In this document: positions 55,085 to 63,966 of the stretch, in pieces | Layout of the letters: each line of letters opens with the position of its first letter | Numbering within the stretch: position 1 is the stretch's first letter | Assembly (NCBI RefSeq): GCF_014050145.1 | Contig: NZ_JACFYF010000007.1 | Span: 162,443-226,442, forward strand | Reading direction: 5' to 3' | Length of the DNA stretch: 64,000 nt | DNA from: Vibrio marinisediminis | Lineage (GTDB): Bacteria; Pseudomonadota; Gammaproteobacteria; Enterobacterales; Vibrionaceae | Position numbers and translations under genes: made by a program | Notes under the pieces: generated by a model | What the model was told of the DNA's origin: nothing | Seen by the model: the letters and a program-made list of their open reading frames with translations, nothing else | The model's database searches: none

Positions 55085-55192
55085 GTCGTTTTTGGGCTGT
55101 TGAAAAGCTCCGTTTTTAAAGACTTGCTAGTTTCAACCAAGAGTTGTGAATGGTAATGTGACGCAAAGGAACTATTTAACAGAACAAAGGAT

Positions 55193-56086
55193 ATGATTTT
55201 GCAAAGTCCTATTACCCTTGAAGCCTTACATATTCTTGATGCGATTGATAGGAGAGGTAGTTTTGCTGCCGCCGCTAACGAACTCGATCGCGCTCCTTCA
55301 TCATTGAGTTATCAAATTCAAAAGCTTGAACAAGATTTAGACATCACCATTTTTGACCGCTCGGGTCATAAAGCCGTTTTTACTGGGGCTGGAAAGCTAA
55401 TTCTTGAACGTGGGCGAATGTTACTTGTTGCGACAGATAAACTCGTTAACGATGCTAGTGTGTTAGCCAACGGCTGGGAACTCGACATTACAATAGCCTT
55501 CGATGGGATTATTCCAATCAATAATTTATTTCCCATGGTCAATGATCTGGGTAATGTCAGCAGTACGCGAGTGCGCTTACAAGAAGAGATATTGGCAGGA
55601 AGTTGGGAGGCGCTTGAAACGGGTAGAGCAGACTTATTGGTTTGCCCTAAGCTAGAGACGCTTCCACTTGATATTAAATCAGTATCGATTGGTAAAACAG
55701 AAATGATCTGGGTTGCCGCAACTGACCACTACGTGCATAAACGTGCTGGGGAGTTTAACGAACAGGCTCGTGAAAAATATCGAGTTATTGCCATTGCAGA
55801 TACCGCCAGAGAACAGCCAGCAATGTCGGTTAATGTCTTGCAAAGACAGCCCCGTCTAACCGTGAGTAATTTTGCAGCCAAAGTAGAAGCACTGGTTGCA
55901 GGGCTTGGGATAGGAACACTTCCAATCACGGTTGCTCAATCATTGATTAAGCAAGGTCAATTAAAGCAAATTGAAGGCACCAAATCCGCTCCAATTGATA
56001 TTATTCTTGCGTGGAAGCGTAATCAAATTGGCGAAGCAAAATCTTGGTGCATTCAGTATCTAAAAGAAAATTGGACATTGAAATAG
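55193..56086 (+). CDS. LysR-family transcriptional regulator (YhaJ-like)
   Basis: A 297-residue LysR regulator very similar in layout to E. coli YhaJ: TLEALHILDAIDRRGSFAAAANEL, PSSLSYQIQKLEQDLD, FDRSGHKAVFT and a C-terminal GEAKSWCIQ. The winged helix is at residues ~7-65, the effector domain after ~95. AAAGG lies only 2 nt before ATG 55193, unusually close; TTG 55199 would have better spacing. Its 3' end is 5 bp from that of patZ (convergent), with no terminator between. Target genes unknown. Confidence 0.88.
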   Translation: MILQSPITLEALHILDAIDRRGSFAAAANELDRAPSSLSYQIQKLEQDLDITIFDRSGHKAVFTGAGKLILERGRMLLVATDKLVNDASVLANGWELDITIAFDGIIPINNLFPMVNDLGNVSSTRVRLQEEILAGSWEALETGRADLLVCPKLETLPLDIKSVSIGKTEMIWVAATDHYVHKRAGEFNEQAREKYRVIAIADTAREQPAMSVNVLQRQPRLTVSNFAAKVEALVAGLGIGTLPITVAQSLIKQGQLKQIEGTKSAPIDIILAWKRNQIGEAKSWCIQYLKENWTLK

Positions 56087-56091
56087 CGTTA

Positions 56092-58776
56092 CTATTTCTG
56101 CAACGGCAACACCATGTCCGCAGTACCATCTTCAAATTGAATGTCGGTTTTGAAACCGAGGCTTTGCGCTAATAAAAGCATACCTCGGTTATTCGGCATG
56201 GTCATTCCTGACATTCTTAACGTACCTCTGTTACGACAATAATCGATAACTTTATTCATCAAGATTTTCCCTAGCCCTTTACCTTTAAGATCTGAACGGA
56301 TCAATATCGCAAATTCCGCGTCACTATTGTCATGGTTAATTAGTGCTCGACTTACGCCAATGATCTCTTGGCGATTGCCAAGACTCGATACGGCGACAAA
56401 AGCCATCTCTCGGTCATAATCAATTTGTGTGAGTTTTGCCAACGCTTCGTGATTAAATTCGCCGACTTCGGAGAAAAACCTTTTGTATAAATCGTCTCGT
56501 GAAACCCCATGAATAAAGTCTGCATGCAATGGTTCATCTTCAGGAAGAATTGGACGCAATAGGATGTTAGTGCCATCTTTTAACGTTGTTTGTTCTTCAT
56601 ATTCGACCGGATAAGGGCGTATAGCCAAACGACGCTGTGCATCACCTTGATACTGGCGTAACGATAAATCGGCGTCGAGAATGGTAAATTGGTCGCCATT
56701 CACCAATACTGGATGTATATCCAGCTCATGCACTTGCGGACAATCTACAACAATCTGCGATATTTTTACCAGCATCTCTGACAACCCATCGATGTCGATC
56801 GGTTCAGGCAATTTTTGCAATCTGATCTTGCCGCCTTTAATGGCTCTGACAACCAAATAGCGGGCAAGGGCCATATTTAGTGGAGGGAGAGCTGATGCCG
56901 CATCAATGTTCTCATCCCATTCAGAACCACCTTGACCCAGTAAAATAACGGGACCAAAAGTCTCATCATATTTTACTTTGATACGCAGTTCTTCACCGCC
57001 AGCGAGTTTCGCCATGCCTTGAACGAGTAAGCCGTGTATATTTGCCGACGGGTAGGAGAGTTGGGTGCGATCAAGGATCGCCTGCGCTGCGTTAGCTACT
57101 TCATTGCTATTTCGCAAATTAAGCATTACGCCTTGCACATCAGATTTATGAGGTATATCAGGTGAACGTAACTTTACCGCTACAGGGTAACCTATTTCAC
57201 TGGCGACATGCACCGCTTCGCTCGCATCAGTCGCGATCCATGTTGGAAGTACGTCAAAATTGAAGTATTTAAGGAATGGTCCAATTTGATGAGTATCTAA
57301 CGTAACACTTTCTTCAATACCGAGTTGCTTTGTTAGCCATTGTTTAGCGCTTTCTACTTCGCTGATATGCACAGGCTCGGCAGTGGTCGGGGTTTCCATC
57401 AGTTGTTTCTGGTTACGCCTGTACTCGACAAGGTGCATGAAAGCAATAACGGCGCTTTCTGCGGTACGATAAGTCGGTATTCCAGCCGCGGTAAAAATAG
57501 ATCGAGCAGGTCGTGCGGTAAGCTCCCCCGACCAATTAGTTAATATATTGAATCTTTTGTGCCTCGGATGCGCTTTAACCGCATCAACAATGGCTTGTGC
57601 CGTTTGCTCTGAATGTGCGATTGCTGACGGACTGTGCATGATCAAAATGGCATCGGCACAATCACTATCCATTAAGCAATTTAGTGTATCAACGTAGCGC
57701 TGGTAGCTTGCATCTCCCACCATATCAATAGGGTTACTTCGACTCCAACTACTCGGGAGCACTTTATCTAATTTGCTTTCGGTGTATTCATCCAACTTAG
57801 CCAGTTTTCCGCCTCTATCTAGCAAGGTATCCACCGCCATAATTGCCGGACCACCACCATTGGTGATGATGGCAAGCCGTTCGCCACGCAAAGGGACTGA
57901 GTGGGTTAAGGTTTCTACAGCTGCAAAAAGTTCATGGGAGTTTTGTACTCTTAGCATACCGGTTCGACGAATAGCTGAGTCGTAAATAATGTCTAACGTG
58001 TCACTGCCACCAGTATGAGCTTTTGCCGCTTTTCTACCTTCCGCCGTTTTGCCACCTTTGAGTACGAGTATTCGGCGATTACGTGAGGCACCTCGGGCCG
58101 CAGACATGAATCGACGTGCATCTTTGATTGAATCTACATACAGCAAAATGGCTTCGGTATGCGTATCGGTACTTAAATAATCAAGAAGATCTGCGAAATC
58201 GATATCAACCGCGTTACCCAACGAAATAAAAGCTGAAAAGCCGATGCTCTTGTCATTCGCCCAATCAAGAATCGTTGTACACATTGCCGCGGATTGAGAA
58301 ATAAACGCGATCTTTCCTTTTTGAGGCGAAACAGGGGAAAAAGAGGCATTAAAATTAAGCCAAGGTAACATTAGCCCGAGGCTATTCGGTCCAAGAACAC
58401 GCATACCAGAAGAACGGGCAATTGCGGCACAGAGATCTTGAATAGTTTCTCCTGTACTACTGGTTTCATGCATGTCTGCTGAAAGAACAATGACAGATTT
58501 CACCCCTTTGGCCGCAAGTTGAGTAAACAACGCAATGTTGCGGCTGGCGTGAGTACAAAGAATAGCGACATCAGGTACAATAGGAAGTGAGTCGATATCT
58601 CGATAAGCTAGTACACCTGAGACCGATTTATAGCGCGGCGTTACTGGCATAATCGCACCTTCAAAGCTACCAAGAAGTAAATTCTTCATAACAATATTAC
58701 CAGCACGCATTGGTTGTATTGAGGCACCAACAACAGCAATGGAACTTGGTTTTAACAGGTGTTTAAGATTGCTCAT
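56092..58776 (-). CDS. patZ: Protein lysine acetyltransferase PatZ (acyl-CoA synthetase-GNAT fusion)
   Basis: An 894-residue fusion co-linear with E. coli PatZ/YfiQ. Residues ~1-690 are an NDP-forming acyl-CoA-synthetase-like region: CoA-binding VVGASIQPMRAGN, ligase TNWSGELTARP and ATP-grasp AVKLRSPDIPHKSDVQG. Residues ~730-890 are a GNAT domain with the acetyl-CoA loop RSDLKGKGLGKILM and MPNNRGMLLLAQSLGF. PatZ acetylates lysines, notably on acetyl-CoA synthetase. The synthetase half is usually catalytically inactive and senses acetyl-CoA. It is monocistronic and converges tightly on the LysR gene. Confidence 0.93.
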   Translation of the reverse strand: MSNLKHLLKPSSIAVVGASIQPMRAGNIVMKNLLLGSFEGAIMPVTPRYKSVSGVLAYRDIDSLPIVPDVAILCTHASRNIALFTQLAAKGVKSVIVLSADMHETSSTGETIQDLCAAIARSSGMRVLGPNSLGLMLPWLNFNASFSPVSPQKGKIAFISQSAAMCTTILDWANDKSIGFSAFISLGNAVDIDFADLLDYLSTDTHTEAILLYVDSIKDARRFMSAARGASRNRRILVLKGGKTAEGRKAAKAHTGGSDTLDIIYDSAIRRTGMLRVQNSHELFAAVETLTHSVPLRGERLAIITNGGGPAIMAVDTLLDRGGKLAKLDEYTESKLDKVLPSSWSRSNPIDMVGDASYQRYVDTLNCLMDSDCADAILIMHSPSAIAHSEQTAQAIVDAVKAHPRHKRFNILTNWSGELTARPARSIFTAAGIPTYRTAESAVIAFMHLVEYRRNQKQLMETPTTAEPVHISEVESAKQWLTKQLGIEESVTLDTHQIGPFLKYFNFDVLPTWIATDASEAVHVASEIGYPVAVKLRSPDIPHKSDVQGVMLNLRNSNEVANAAQAILDRTQLSYPSANIHGLLVQGMAKLAGGEELRIKVKYDETFGPVILLGQGGSEWDENIDAASALPPLNMALARYLVVRAIKGGKIRLQKLPEPIDIDGLSEMLVKISQIVVDCPQVHELDIHPVLVNGDQFTILDADLSLRQYQGDAQRRLAIRPYPVEYEEQTTLKDGTNILLRPILPEDEPLHADFIHGVSRDDLYKRFFSEVGEFNHEALAKLTQIDYDREMAFVAVSSLGNRQEIIGVSRALINHDNSDAEFAILIRSDLKGKGLGKILMNKVIDYCRNRGTLRMSGMTMPNNRGMLLLAQSLGFKTDIQFEDGTADMVLPLQK

Positions 58777-58991
58777 AAATCATCTTCCTAACGTGTTCGT
58801 TACTATATCGTAACGGAGATAAACTCAAGCGGCAGGATATTTTGGTGGACTTTTAATCAGATCACTCAAGCGCATGATTAGTTTGTGTTACAAGTCACAG
58901 AGTCTCATAATATAATGTCGCTGTTAGCTTGATTATACTGCTGTCTAACGGCATGATTTAATGTAATTTCTATCTAGGGCTTTAAGATTCC

Positions 58992-59519
58992 ATGAAAAAA
59001 ATAGCAATCGTTGGTTTGTCCGTTTTACTGTCTGCTTGTGTATCTAGTCAATATACGACAGATGTAAGTTCAGAAAGTTACCGTGAAGATTATAAAGTTG
59101 CTCAGGTAGAACAGCCTGTCACTGAAACGGTAACGGAAACTGTGGTGGAAACTGAAGTTGTTTCTACACCAGCACAGACGAAACCATCAGTAACCATTAT
59201 TCCGCCATCTGAGAAACAACAAAATGACCAAATGGCTCGTTACGGTTATACAATCCAAGTAGTTGCTGTTGGTTCGCAAACGAAAGTTGACCACTTTGCT
59301 CGCAAACTGCCAAACAATGGGCAACCAGTTTGGGAAAACTATAAAGTAGTGAATGGAACGAAATGGTACACGGTTCTTTACGGTGATTACGCAACACAAA
59401 CTGATGCGAAAAAGGCAATCAGTCAGTTACCTTATGAATTTCAAGCACTGAAACCGTTTGTGAAGAGTATTGATACAATCAAAAACTCTCCATACCCAAC
59501 ACTAAATAAGCTGAATTAA
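58992..59519 (+). CDS. SPOR-domain lipoprotein
   Basis: A 175-residue predicted lipoprotein. The lipobox LSAC sets the lipidated cysteine at residue 16. A low-complexity linker rich in Val, Thr and Glu follows (~residues 40-65), then a C-terminal SPOR domain (~75-160): YTIQVVAVGSQTKVDHFARKLP...WYTVLYGDYATQTDAKKAISQLP. SPOR domains bind denuded peptidoglycan glycans at septa. A strong terminator ends the gene; the downstream ddl gene also concerns the cell wall but has its own leader. Confidence 0.88.
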   Translation: MKKIAIVGLSVLLSACVSSQYTTDVSSESYREDYKVAQVEQPVTETVTETVVETEVVSTPAQTKPSVTIIPPSEKQQNDQMARYGYTIQVVAVGSQTKVDHFARKLPNNGQPVWENYKVVNGTKWYTVLYGDYATQTDAKKAISQLPYEFQALKPFVKSIDTIKNSPYPTLNKLN

Positions 59520-59522
59520 TAG

Positions 59523-59546
59523 AAAAGGGGCTGAGCCCCTTTTTTT
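59523..59546 (+). terminator. Intrinsic terminator
   Basis: AAAAGGGGC with its complement, TGA loop and a T7 run follows the SPOR lipoprotein gene. Confidence 0.92.
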
Positions 59547-59670
59547 GTGCCTATTCTTTCGGCTATCAGTAAATTTGAACGTATAATTGTGCGCTTTTGA
59601 AGTGTAACTTTAAGTCGATTTTATTATCATAAAGTCTCACAAGCTTCTAAAGCATCACGGAAAGATTTCA

Positions 59671-60663
59671 ATGAAAAAAACATCCATTCTTCTTCTTTGT
59701 GGCGGCGGTTCGTCGGAGCACGAAGTTTCGCTAGTTTCTGCTAATTATCTACAATCACAACTTGGTTTAACCCCCGAGTTTGATGTTATTCGTGTAGAAA
59801 TGAAGAAAGACGGTTGGTTTACAGAGCAGGGTGAACTTGCGCTGCTCGATACCAATTCCGGTCAGCTAAATTTTGCCGACAAAAGCTTACATATTGATTT
59901 TGTTATTCCATGTATACATGGTTTCCCAGGTGAAACGGGTGACATTCAGTCGATGCTTGAACTTGCGGGAATTCCGTACTTAGGTTGTCGAGCCGAAGCA
60001 AGCACCAATAGCTTTAATAAGATCACCTCTAAATTGTGGTATGACGCTCTAGGCATTCCAAATACGCCGTACCTTTTCCTATCTGAAAATAGCGAAGAAG
60101 CTTATAACAAAACAGTCGCTGCAATGGAAGAATGGGGAAGTGTTTTCGTGAAAGCCGCTTGCCAGGGCTCATCTGTTGGTTGTTACAAGGTAACGACAAA
60201 AGAGAATTTGCAGCAAGCTATCGACGATGCATTTACATATTCAAGCCAAGTATTAGTGGAAAAGGCAGTAAAACCGAGAGAACTTGAAGTTGCTGCGTAT
60301 GAATACCAAGGTGAACTTGTTTTAACCCTACCAGGTGAAGTTAAAGCGCCGGAAGACACCTTCTATAGTTATGAAGAAAAATACGCACAAACAAGCCATT
60401 CGACAACTGACATCGTTGCTCAACATCTCTCAGATGAACAACTAGAAGTGATCAGAGTGAATGCTGAAAAAGTGTTTAAGCAAATGAAGCTGCGTCATCT
60501 TTCTAGAATTGATTTCTTCCTAACACCAGAAGGGGAAATCTACCTCAATGAGGTAAACACATTCCCAGGTATGACACCAATATCGATGTTTCCGAAAATG
60601 CTGGAAAATCATGGACACAAATTCCATGAATTCTTAGCCGACTGCGTTAAGTCGTCTATTTAA
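59671..60663 (+). CDS. ddl: D-alanine--D-alanine ligase
   Basis: A 330-residue ATP-grasp ligase of the DdlA type making D-Ala-D-Ala for peptidoglycan. Key parts: LLCGGGSSEHEVSL at the N-terminus, PCIHGFPGETGDIQSMLELAGIPYLG, the ATP-binding VKAACQGSSVGCYKV, VEKAVKPRELEVA, and metal ligands in SRIDFFLTPEGEIYLNEVNTFPGMT. The 'GSSVG' serine loop and 'EVNTFPG' end are characteristic. GGAAAG lies upstream of the ATG. It overlaps the convergent recombinase gene by 4 nt. Confidence 0.95.
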   Translation: MKKTSILLLCGGGSSEHEVSLVSANYLQSQLGLTPEFDVIRVEMKKDGWFTEQGELALLDTNSGQLNFADKSLHIDFVIPCIHGFPGETGDIQSMLELAGIPYLGCRAEASTNSFNKITSKLWYDALGIPNTPYLFLSENSEEAYNKTVAAMEEWGSVFVKAACQGSSVGCYKVTTKENLQQAIDDAFTYSSQVLVEKAVKPRELEVAAYEYQGELVLTLPGEVKAPEDTFYSYEEKYAQTSHSTTDIVAQHLSDEQLEVIRVNAEKVFKQMKLRHLSRIDFFLTPEGEIYLNEVNTFPGMTPISMFPKMLENHGHKFHEFLADCVKSSI

Positions 60664-61619
60664 TCGATAAATTTAAACGATAGATAACGCATCTTTTCTA
60701 GCTCTGCTTTTGCCACATTACCGATATATTGGTATGGCATAGCAGGGCTAAGCCAACGACCTGCATATTGAATATCTCTAATCTTTACGCCTTGCTCTGC
60801 CAACTCCTGAGCTGCCCCTACACGCAAAGACTGCCCAGAAAAGGTATAGTCTAAGCCAAGTAAATCACTCGCATTTCTCAAAATTCGATAGATTGAAGAA
60901 TCGTTCAAAGGATCAAAACCGATATTTCCATGCCTATCAATGGCAGTAAACACATAGTCACCAAGTGAGCCCCGAACATTAAGCCAGCGTAATAGAACCA
61001 AGCTTGCGGTTGACGATAATGTAATTTCTTCATTTCCAACAACGATAGCTAATGAATCTTCATTTTCAATTATCTGCTTTAAACCAAAATCCCTTAACTC
61101 AGACCGCTTTAATAAACCTTCGTACATCACATGATAAATAGCGAGATCCCGCCAATCTTTTACAGATGAAGATGTTTGTAGTGATCCGGTGAGAGTTTCG
61201 AGATGTTCGCGTCTAAAAGCTTGGGTAGACTGTTGATCGCCTTTTTTATTAATTCGAATATCACCTAGCGCCGTCTGTACCCGGCTATTTTTGACAGGGT
61301 CGGCATAACCAAGCACTTTGTGAATGAGTGATATAGTGACCGCGTAACGCTTTATCGAAGAATATTTTCGTTCTAAGGACACTTTTTCAATGTATAAGCG
61401 GACCGCCGTAGTAGAAGCGGGTAGAGGTTGAACAGATTTAGTATGACAAAACTCAACAAATAGGTTCCAGTCTTTCGCGACCGCAACTAACGAGCTCAAG
61501 GCATACATTCCAGATGTGAGCTCATTAACCAAATCTTTGTCTACAAAAGTACAAAATTGCTGGCTATAACGCTTTATCCTAGTGGGATCTGTGATTATGG
61601 GAATGTTCTTCTTCAACAA
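60660..61619 (-). CDS. Tyrosine recombinase/integrase (solitary)
   Basis: A 319-residue tyrosine recombinase with an N-terminal core-binding-like domain (~30-115) and a catalytic domain (~135-310). Candidate catalytic residues: Arg172 (LLKRSELR), Arg266 in GQSLRVGAAQ, Trp289 in AGRWLSP and the nucleophile Tyr298 in MPYQYIG. The histidine of the usual HxxR box is replaced by glutamine (Gln263). It is not flanked by phage or integron genes, nor by visible attachment repeats, and its end overlaps ddl by 4 nt, suggesting long-term residence rather than recent insertion. Target site unknown. Confidence 0.85.
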   Translation of the reverse strand: MLKKNIPIITDPTRIKRYSQQFCTFVDKDLVNELTSGMYALSSLVAVAKDWNLFVEFCHTKSVQPLPASTTAVRLYIEKVSLERKYSSIKRYAVTISLIHKVLGYADPVKNSRVQTALGDIRINKKGDQQSTQAFRREHLETLTGSLQTSSSVKDWRDLAIYHVMYEGLLKRSELRDFGLKQIIENEDSLAIVVGNEEITLSSTASLVLLRWLNVRGSLGDYVFTAIDRHGNIGFDPLNDSSIYRILRNASDLLGLDYTFSGQSLRVGAAQELAEQGVKIRDIQYAGRWLSPAMPYQYIGNVAKAELEKMRYLSFKFID

Positions 61620-61715
61620 AATTCACCTTTAGTTAAACTACGTGACAAATATACTTGCCTAACAGTAATTTACAATTATCATTACTTATAACACTCATCA
61701 TAACGTACTATAAAT

Positions 61716-62090
61716 ATGGCTGTTGCGACATACCGAGGTTTTGAATTAAGATCAGTTGGCTCAACAACTGACATATGGCAGGTTCAAATTAAGAATCGCG
61801 TGCTGCAAGGACAAACGGCGGCATTGAAAAAGAGTATTGACTGGTTCTGTGATTCTGCAACCATTATCGATCCGAAAGAGTTTGCTTCACTTGCTAAGGC
61901 GAGAGAAACGGCTGCAAAAGCAGTGCAAGAAAACTTTAATGGATATATCATTAAGAATGATACAGGCGAACCAAACGCTTGGTATTGTTTTTTCAATGGT
62001 AAGCTTATTAAAGGTGGGAAGTTAGCCATCCAAAAACACATTGAAGGCTATCTGATCGCCAAAGCAAAAGCGGAACAACAAAAGAAATAG
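61716..62090 (+). CDS. DUF3319 family protein
   Basis: A 124-residue basic soluble protein (TYRGFELRSVGSTTDIWQVQIKNRVLQGQTAALKKSIDWF...) matching DUF3319, a family I associate with Vibrio and relatives; function unknown. The C-terminal KAKAEQQKK tail is lysine-rich. Its stop is 2 nt before the yciH start, so the two genes form an operon, which may hint at a translation-related role. The upstream gap from the recombinase gene is divergent and must contain the promoter. Confidence 0.78.
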   Translation: MAVATYRGFELRSVGSTTDIWQVQIKNRVLQGQTAALKKSIDWFCDSATIIDPKEFASLAKARETAAKAVQENFNGYIIKNDTGEPNAWYCFFNGKLIKGGKLAIQKHIEGYLIAKAKAEQQKK

Positions 62091-62092
62091 TT

Positions 62093-62404
62093 ATGACATT
62101 AGTATACTCAACCGAAGTCGGTCGCATTAAGCCTGAAGAAGAAAAAATCACTCGCCCAAAAGGTGATGGCATTGTGCGAATCCAGAAACAAACTAAAGGT
62201 CGTAAAGGCAAAGGCGTTAGCATTGTTACCGGCTTAGACATGGATGATGTTCAACTAAAACTGCTCGCAGCAGAATTAAAGAAAGTTTGCGGTTGTGGTG
62301 GCTCAGTCAAAGATGGTGACATAGAGATCCAAGGTGATGCTAGAGACAAAATCAAAGCGCATCTAGAGAAAAAAGGGCATACTGTAAAACTTGCCGGTGG
62401 CTAA
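62093..62404 (+). CDS. yciH: SUI1/eIF1-like translation factor YciH
   Basis: A 103-residue SUI1-fold protein. Family features: GIVRIQKQTKGRKGKGVSIVTGLD, CGCGGSVKDGDIEIQGDARDKIKAHLEKKGHTVKLAGG. YciH-type proteins resemble eukaryotic eIF1 and affect start-codon selection or inhibit translation in stress. The operon with DUF3319 (2 nt apart) is as expected for Vibrio. An 11-bp hairpin with no U tract (62417-62448) follows. Confidence 0.92.
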   Translation: MTLVYSTEVGRIKPEEEKITRPKGDGIVRIQKQTKGRKGKGVSIVTGLDMDDVQLKLLAAELKKVCGCGGSVKDGDIEIQGDARDKIKAHLEKKGHTVKLAGG

Positions 62405-62416
62405 TTAAATCATTGC

Positions 62417-62448
62417 TGTATGAGCACAATATATAACGTGCTCATACA
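62417..62448 (+). terminator. Hairpin after yciH
   Basis: TGTATGAGCAC with its perfect complement and a 10-nt AT loop. It lacks a U tract, so it may be a weak terminator or an RNA-stabilising structure. Confidence 0.5.
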
Positions 62449-62572
62449 TCGCCTTAAAGATTCCTTTCAAACAACCTTCTTCATCTCATCTTTACAGCTA
62501 GGCACTTGCCAATATAGTTCATTGGCTCTAAATATAATGAAATCGCAATCATATATTTAGGGGCAAGACAGG

Positions 62573-63754
62573 ATGATTCATCAACTTCTCGTCAGTATAA
62601 AAGAGCCGTTTCTTAAACTGGTACCAGTTTCCGAGCCTGAATGTATTATTGGAGCAGGTAGCGTAGGGAAGTTAGCTGACACCTGTCAGCGTTACAATGT
62701 AACCAAGCCTTTAATAGTCACCGACCAAATCATCCATAAATTAGGACTATTGGACTCATCATTTACTAGCTTATCACAAGCTAAAATCCCATATTCTCTT
62801 TATGATGACGTAGAGCAGGACCCCGATTACCAAACTGTGCGGCACGGTGTGGAACAATATAAAAGTAACCAATGTGACGGCATTGTTGCCTTTGGTGGTG
62901 GATCTGTGATTGATTGCGCTAAGGCGATTGGTGCAAGTGTTAAAACCAACAAAGACATATCTCGTTTACCTGGATTACTCAAGGTTCTTCGCCGGCTGAT
63001 GCCGATCATAGCAATACCAACAACCGCTGGTACCGGTTCTGAGTGCACAGTTGCGGCAGTGGTCAGCGATAAAGAGAAACAGATAAAACAGTCTATAACT
63101 GACCCATTTTTAGTCCCTAAAGTCGCAATAATTGACCCAGCAATTACGCTAGGCTTACCGCTACAAATTACTGCTGAAACGGGGATAGATGCTTTAACTC
63201 ATGCTATCGAATCCTATTTAAGTTCATATTCAAATACGTATACCCAAGGTCTATCTATTAGTGCAATTAAACTGATCTTCAAACATATGCCCAACGTGTT
63301 TGCTAATGGTCACGATATCGTATCACGTGAGAAAATGGCGTTAGCCAGTTACCAAGCAGGGCTAGCTTTCACTCGAACATATATCGGTTACGTTCATGCA
63401 ATAGCACACCAATTAGGGGCGCTTTATCATGTGCCTCATGGTCGAGCAAATGCGATTGTACTGACTCACGTTCTGCGCTTTTATCAAGAGAGAAGCAATC
63501 CTAAGCTATTAAGCATGTCTAAGAAATTGGGGTTTGACAGTAGCGAGTCACTGATCAGTACGATAGATGAGTTGCTTGAACAGATTGAAATCCCTAAACA
63601 GCTAAAAGAGCTAGAAGACAAAGATATCTCGAAGATTGCTACTGCAGCAATAAAGGAAGCATTTGGAGATTACCCAGTACCAGAGGTAATGACGACGAAA
63701 GACTGCGAAAGAATACTAACAAAACTACTGAATACGAATACGCCAACGAACTAA
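62573..63754 (+). CDS. Iron-containing alcohol dehydrogenase
   Basis: A 393-residue type III (iron) alcohol dehydrogenase. NAD(P) binding: GIVAFGGGSVIDCAKAIG and PTTAGTGSECT. Metal ligands follow the family pattern: Asp and His in GIDALTHAIESY, His in YVHAIAHQLGA, and His in VPHGRANAI. The enzyme oxidises or reduces small alcohols/aldehydes; the exact substrate cannot be read. The 'GGGSVIDCAK' and 'GTGSE' elements are standard. An AGGGGC-type site precedes the ATG. Monocistronic. A 14-bp palindromic stem lies beyond its stop. Confidence 0.92.
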   Translation: MIHQLLVSIKEPFLKLVPVSEPECIIGAGSVGKLADTCQRYNVTKPLIVTDQIIHKLGLLDSSFTSLSQAKIPYSLYDDVEQDPDYQTVRHGVEQYKSNQCDGIVAFGGGSVIDCAKAIGASVKTNKDISRLPGLLKVLRRLMPIIAIPTTAGTGSECTVAAVVSDKEKQIKQSITDPFLVPKVAIIDPAITLGLPLQITAETGIDALTHAIESYLSSYSNTYTQGLSISAIKLIFKHMPNVFANGHDIVSREKMALASYQAGLAFTRTYIGYVHAIAHQLGALYHVPHGRANAIVLTHVLRFYQERSNPKLLSMSKKLGFDSSESLISTIDELLEQIEIPKQLKELEDKDISKIATAAIKEAFGDYPVPEVMTTKDCERILTKLLNTNTPTN

Positions 63755-63785
63755 CACAACACAGATAAGCATTAAAGATTCAGCA

Positions 63786-63825
63786 ATATACAACTAAACA
63801 ATCTAAAGATGGTTTAGTTGTATAT
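63786..63825. terminator. 14-bp perfect inverted repeat after the alcohol dehydrogenase
   Basis: ATATACAACTAAAC and its complement flank a 12-nt loop. No long U tract follows, so it may be a terminator variant or a binding site. Confidence 0.5.
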
Positions 63826-63966
63826 TAAGTAGTTTATGGTAAATACGTTTATGTTTAATCAATAACGATAAACACTCGATAGAAGTATAAGATATACAAA
63901 AACATACACTTAGCCTTAATATTATTTAACATAAGATACATAATGCGCACTGAGCTTGTTATAACA

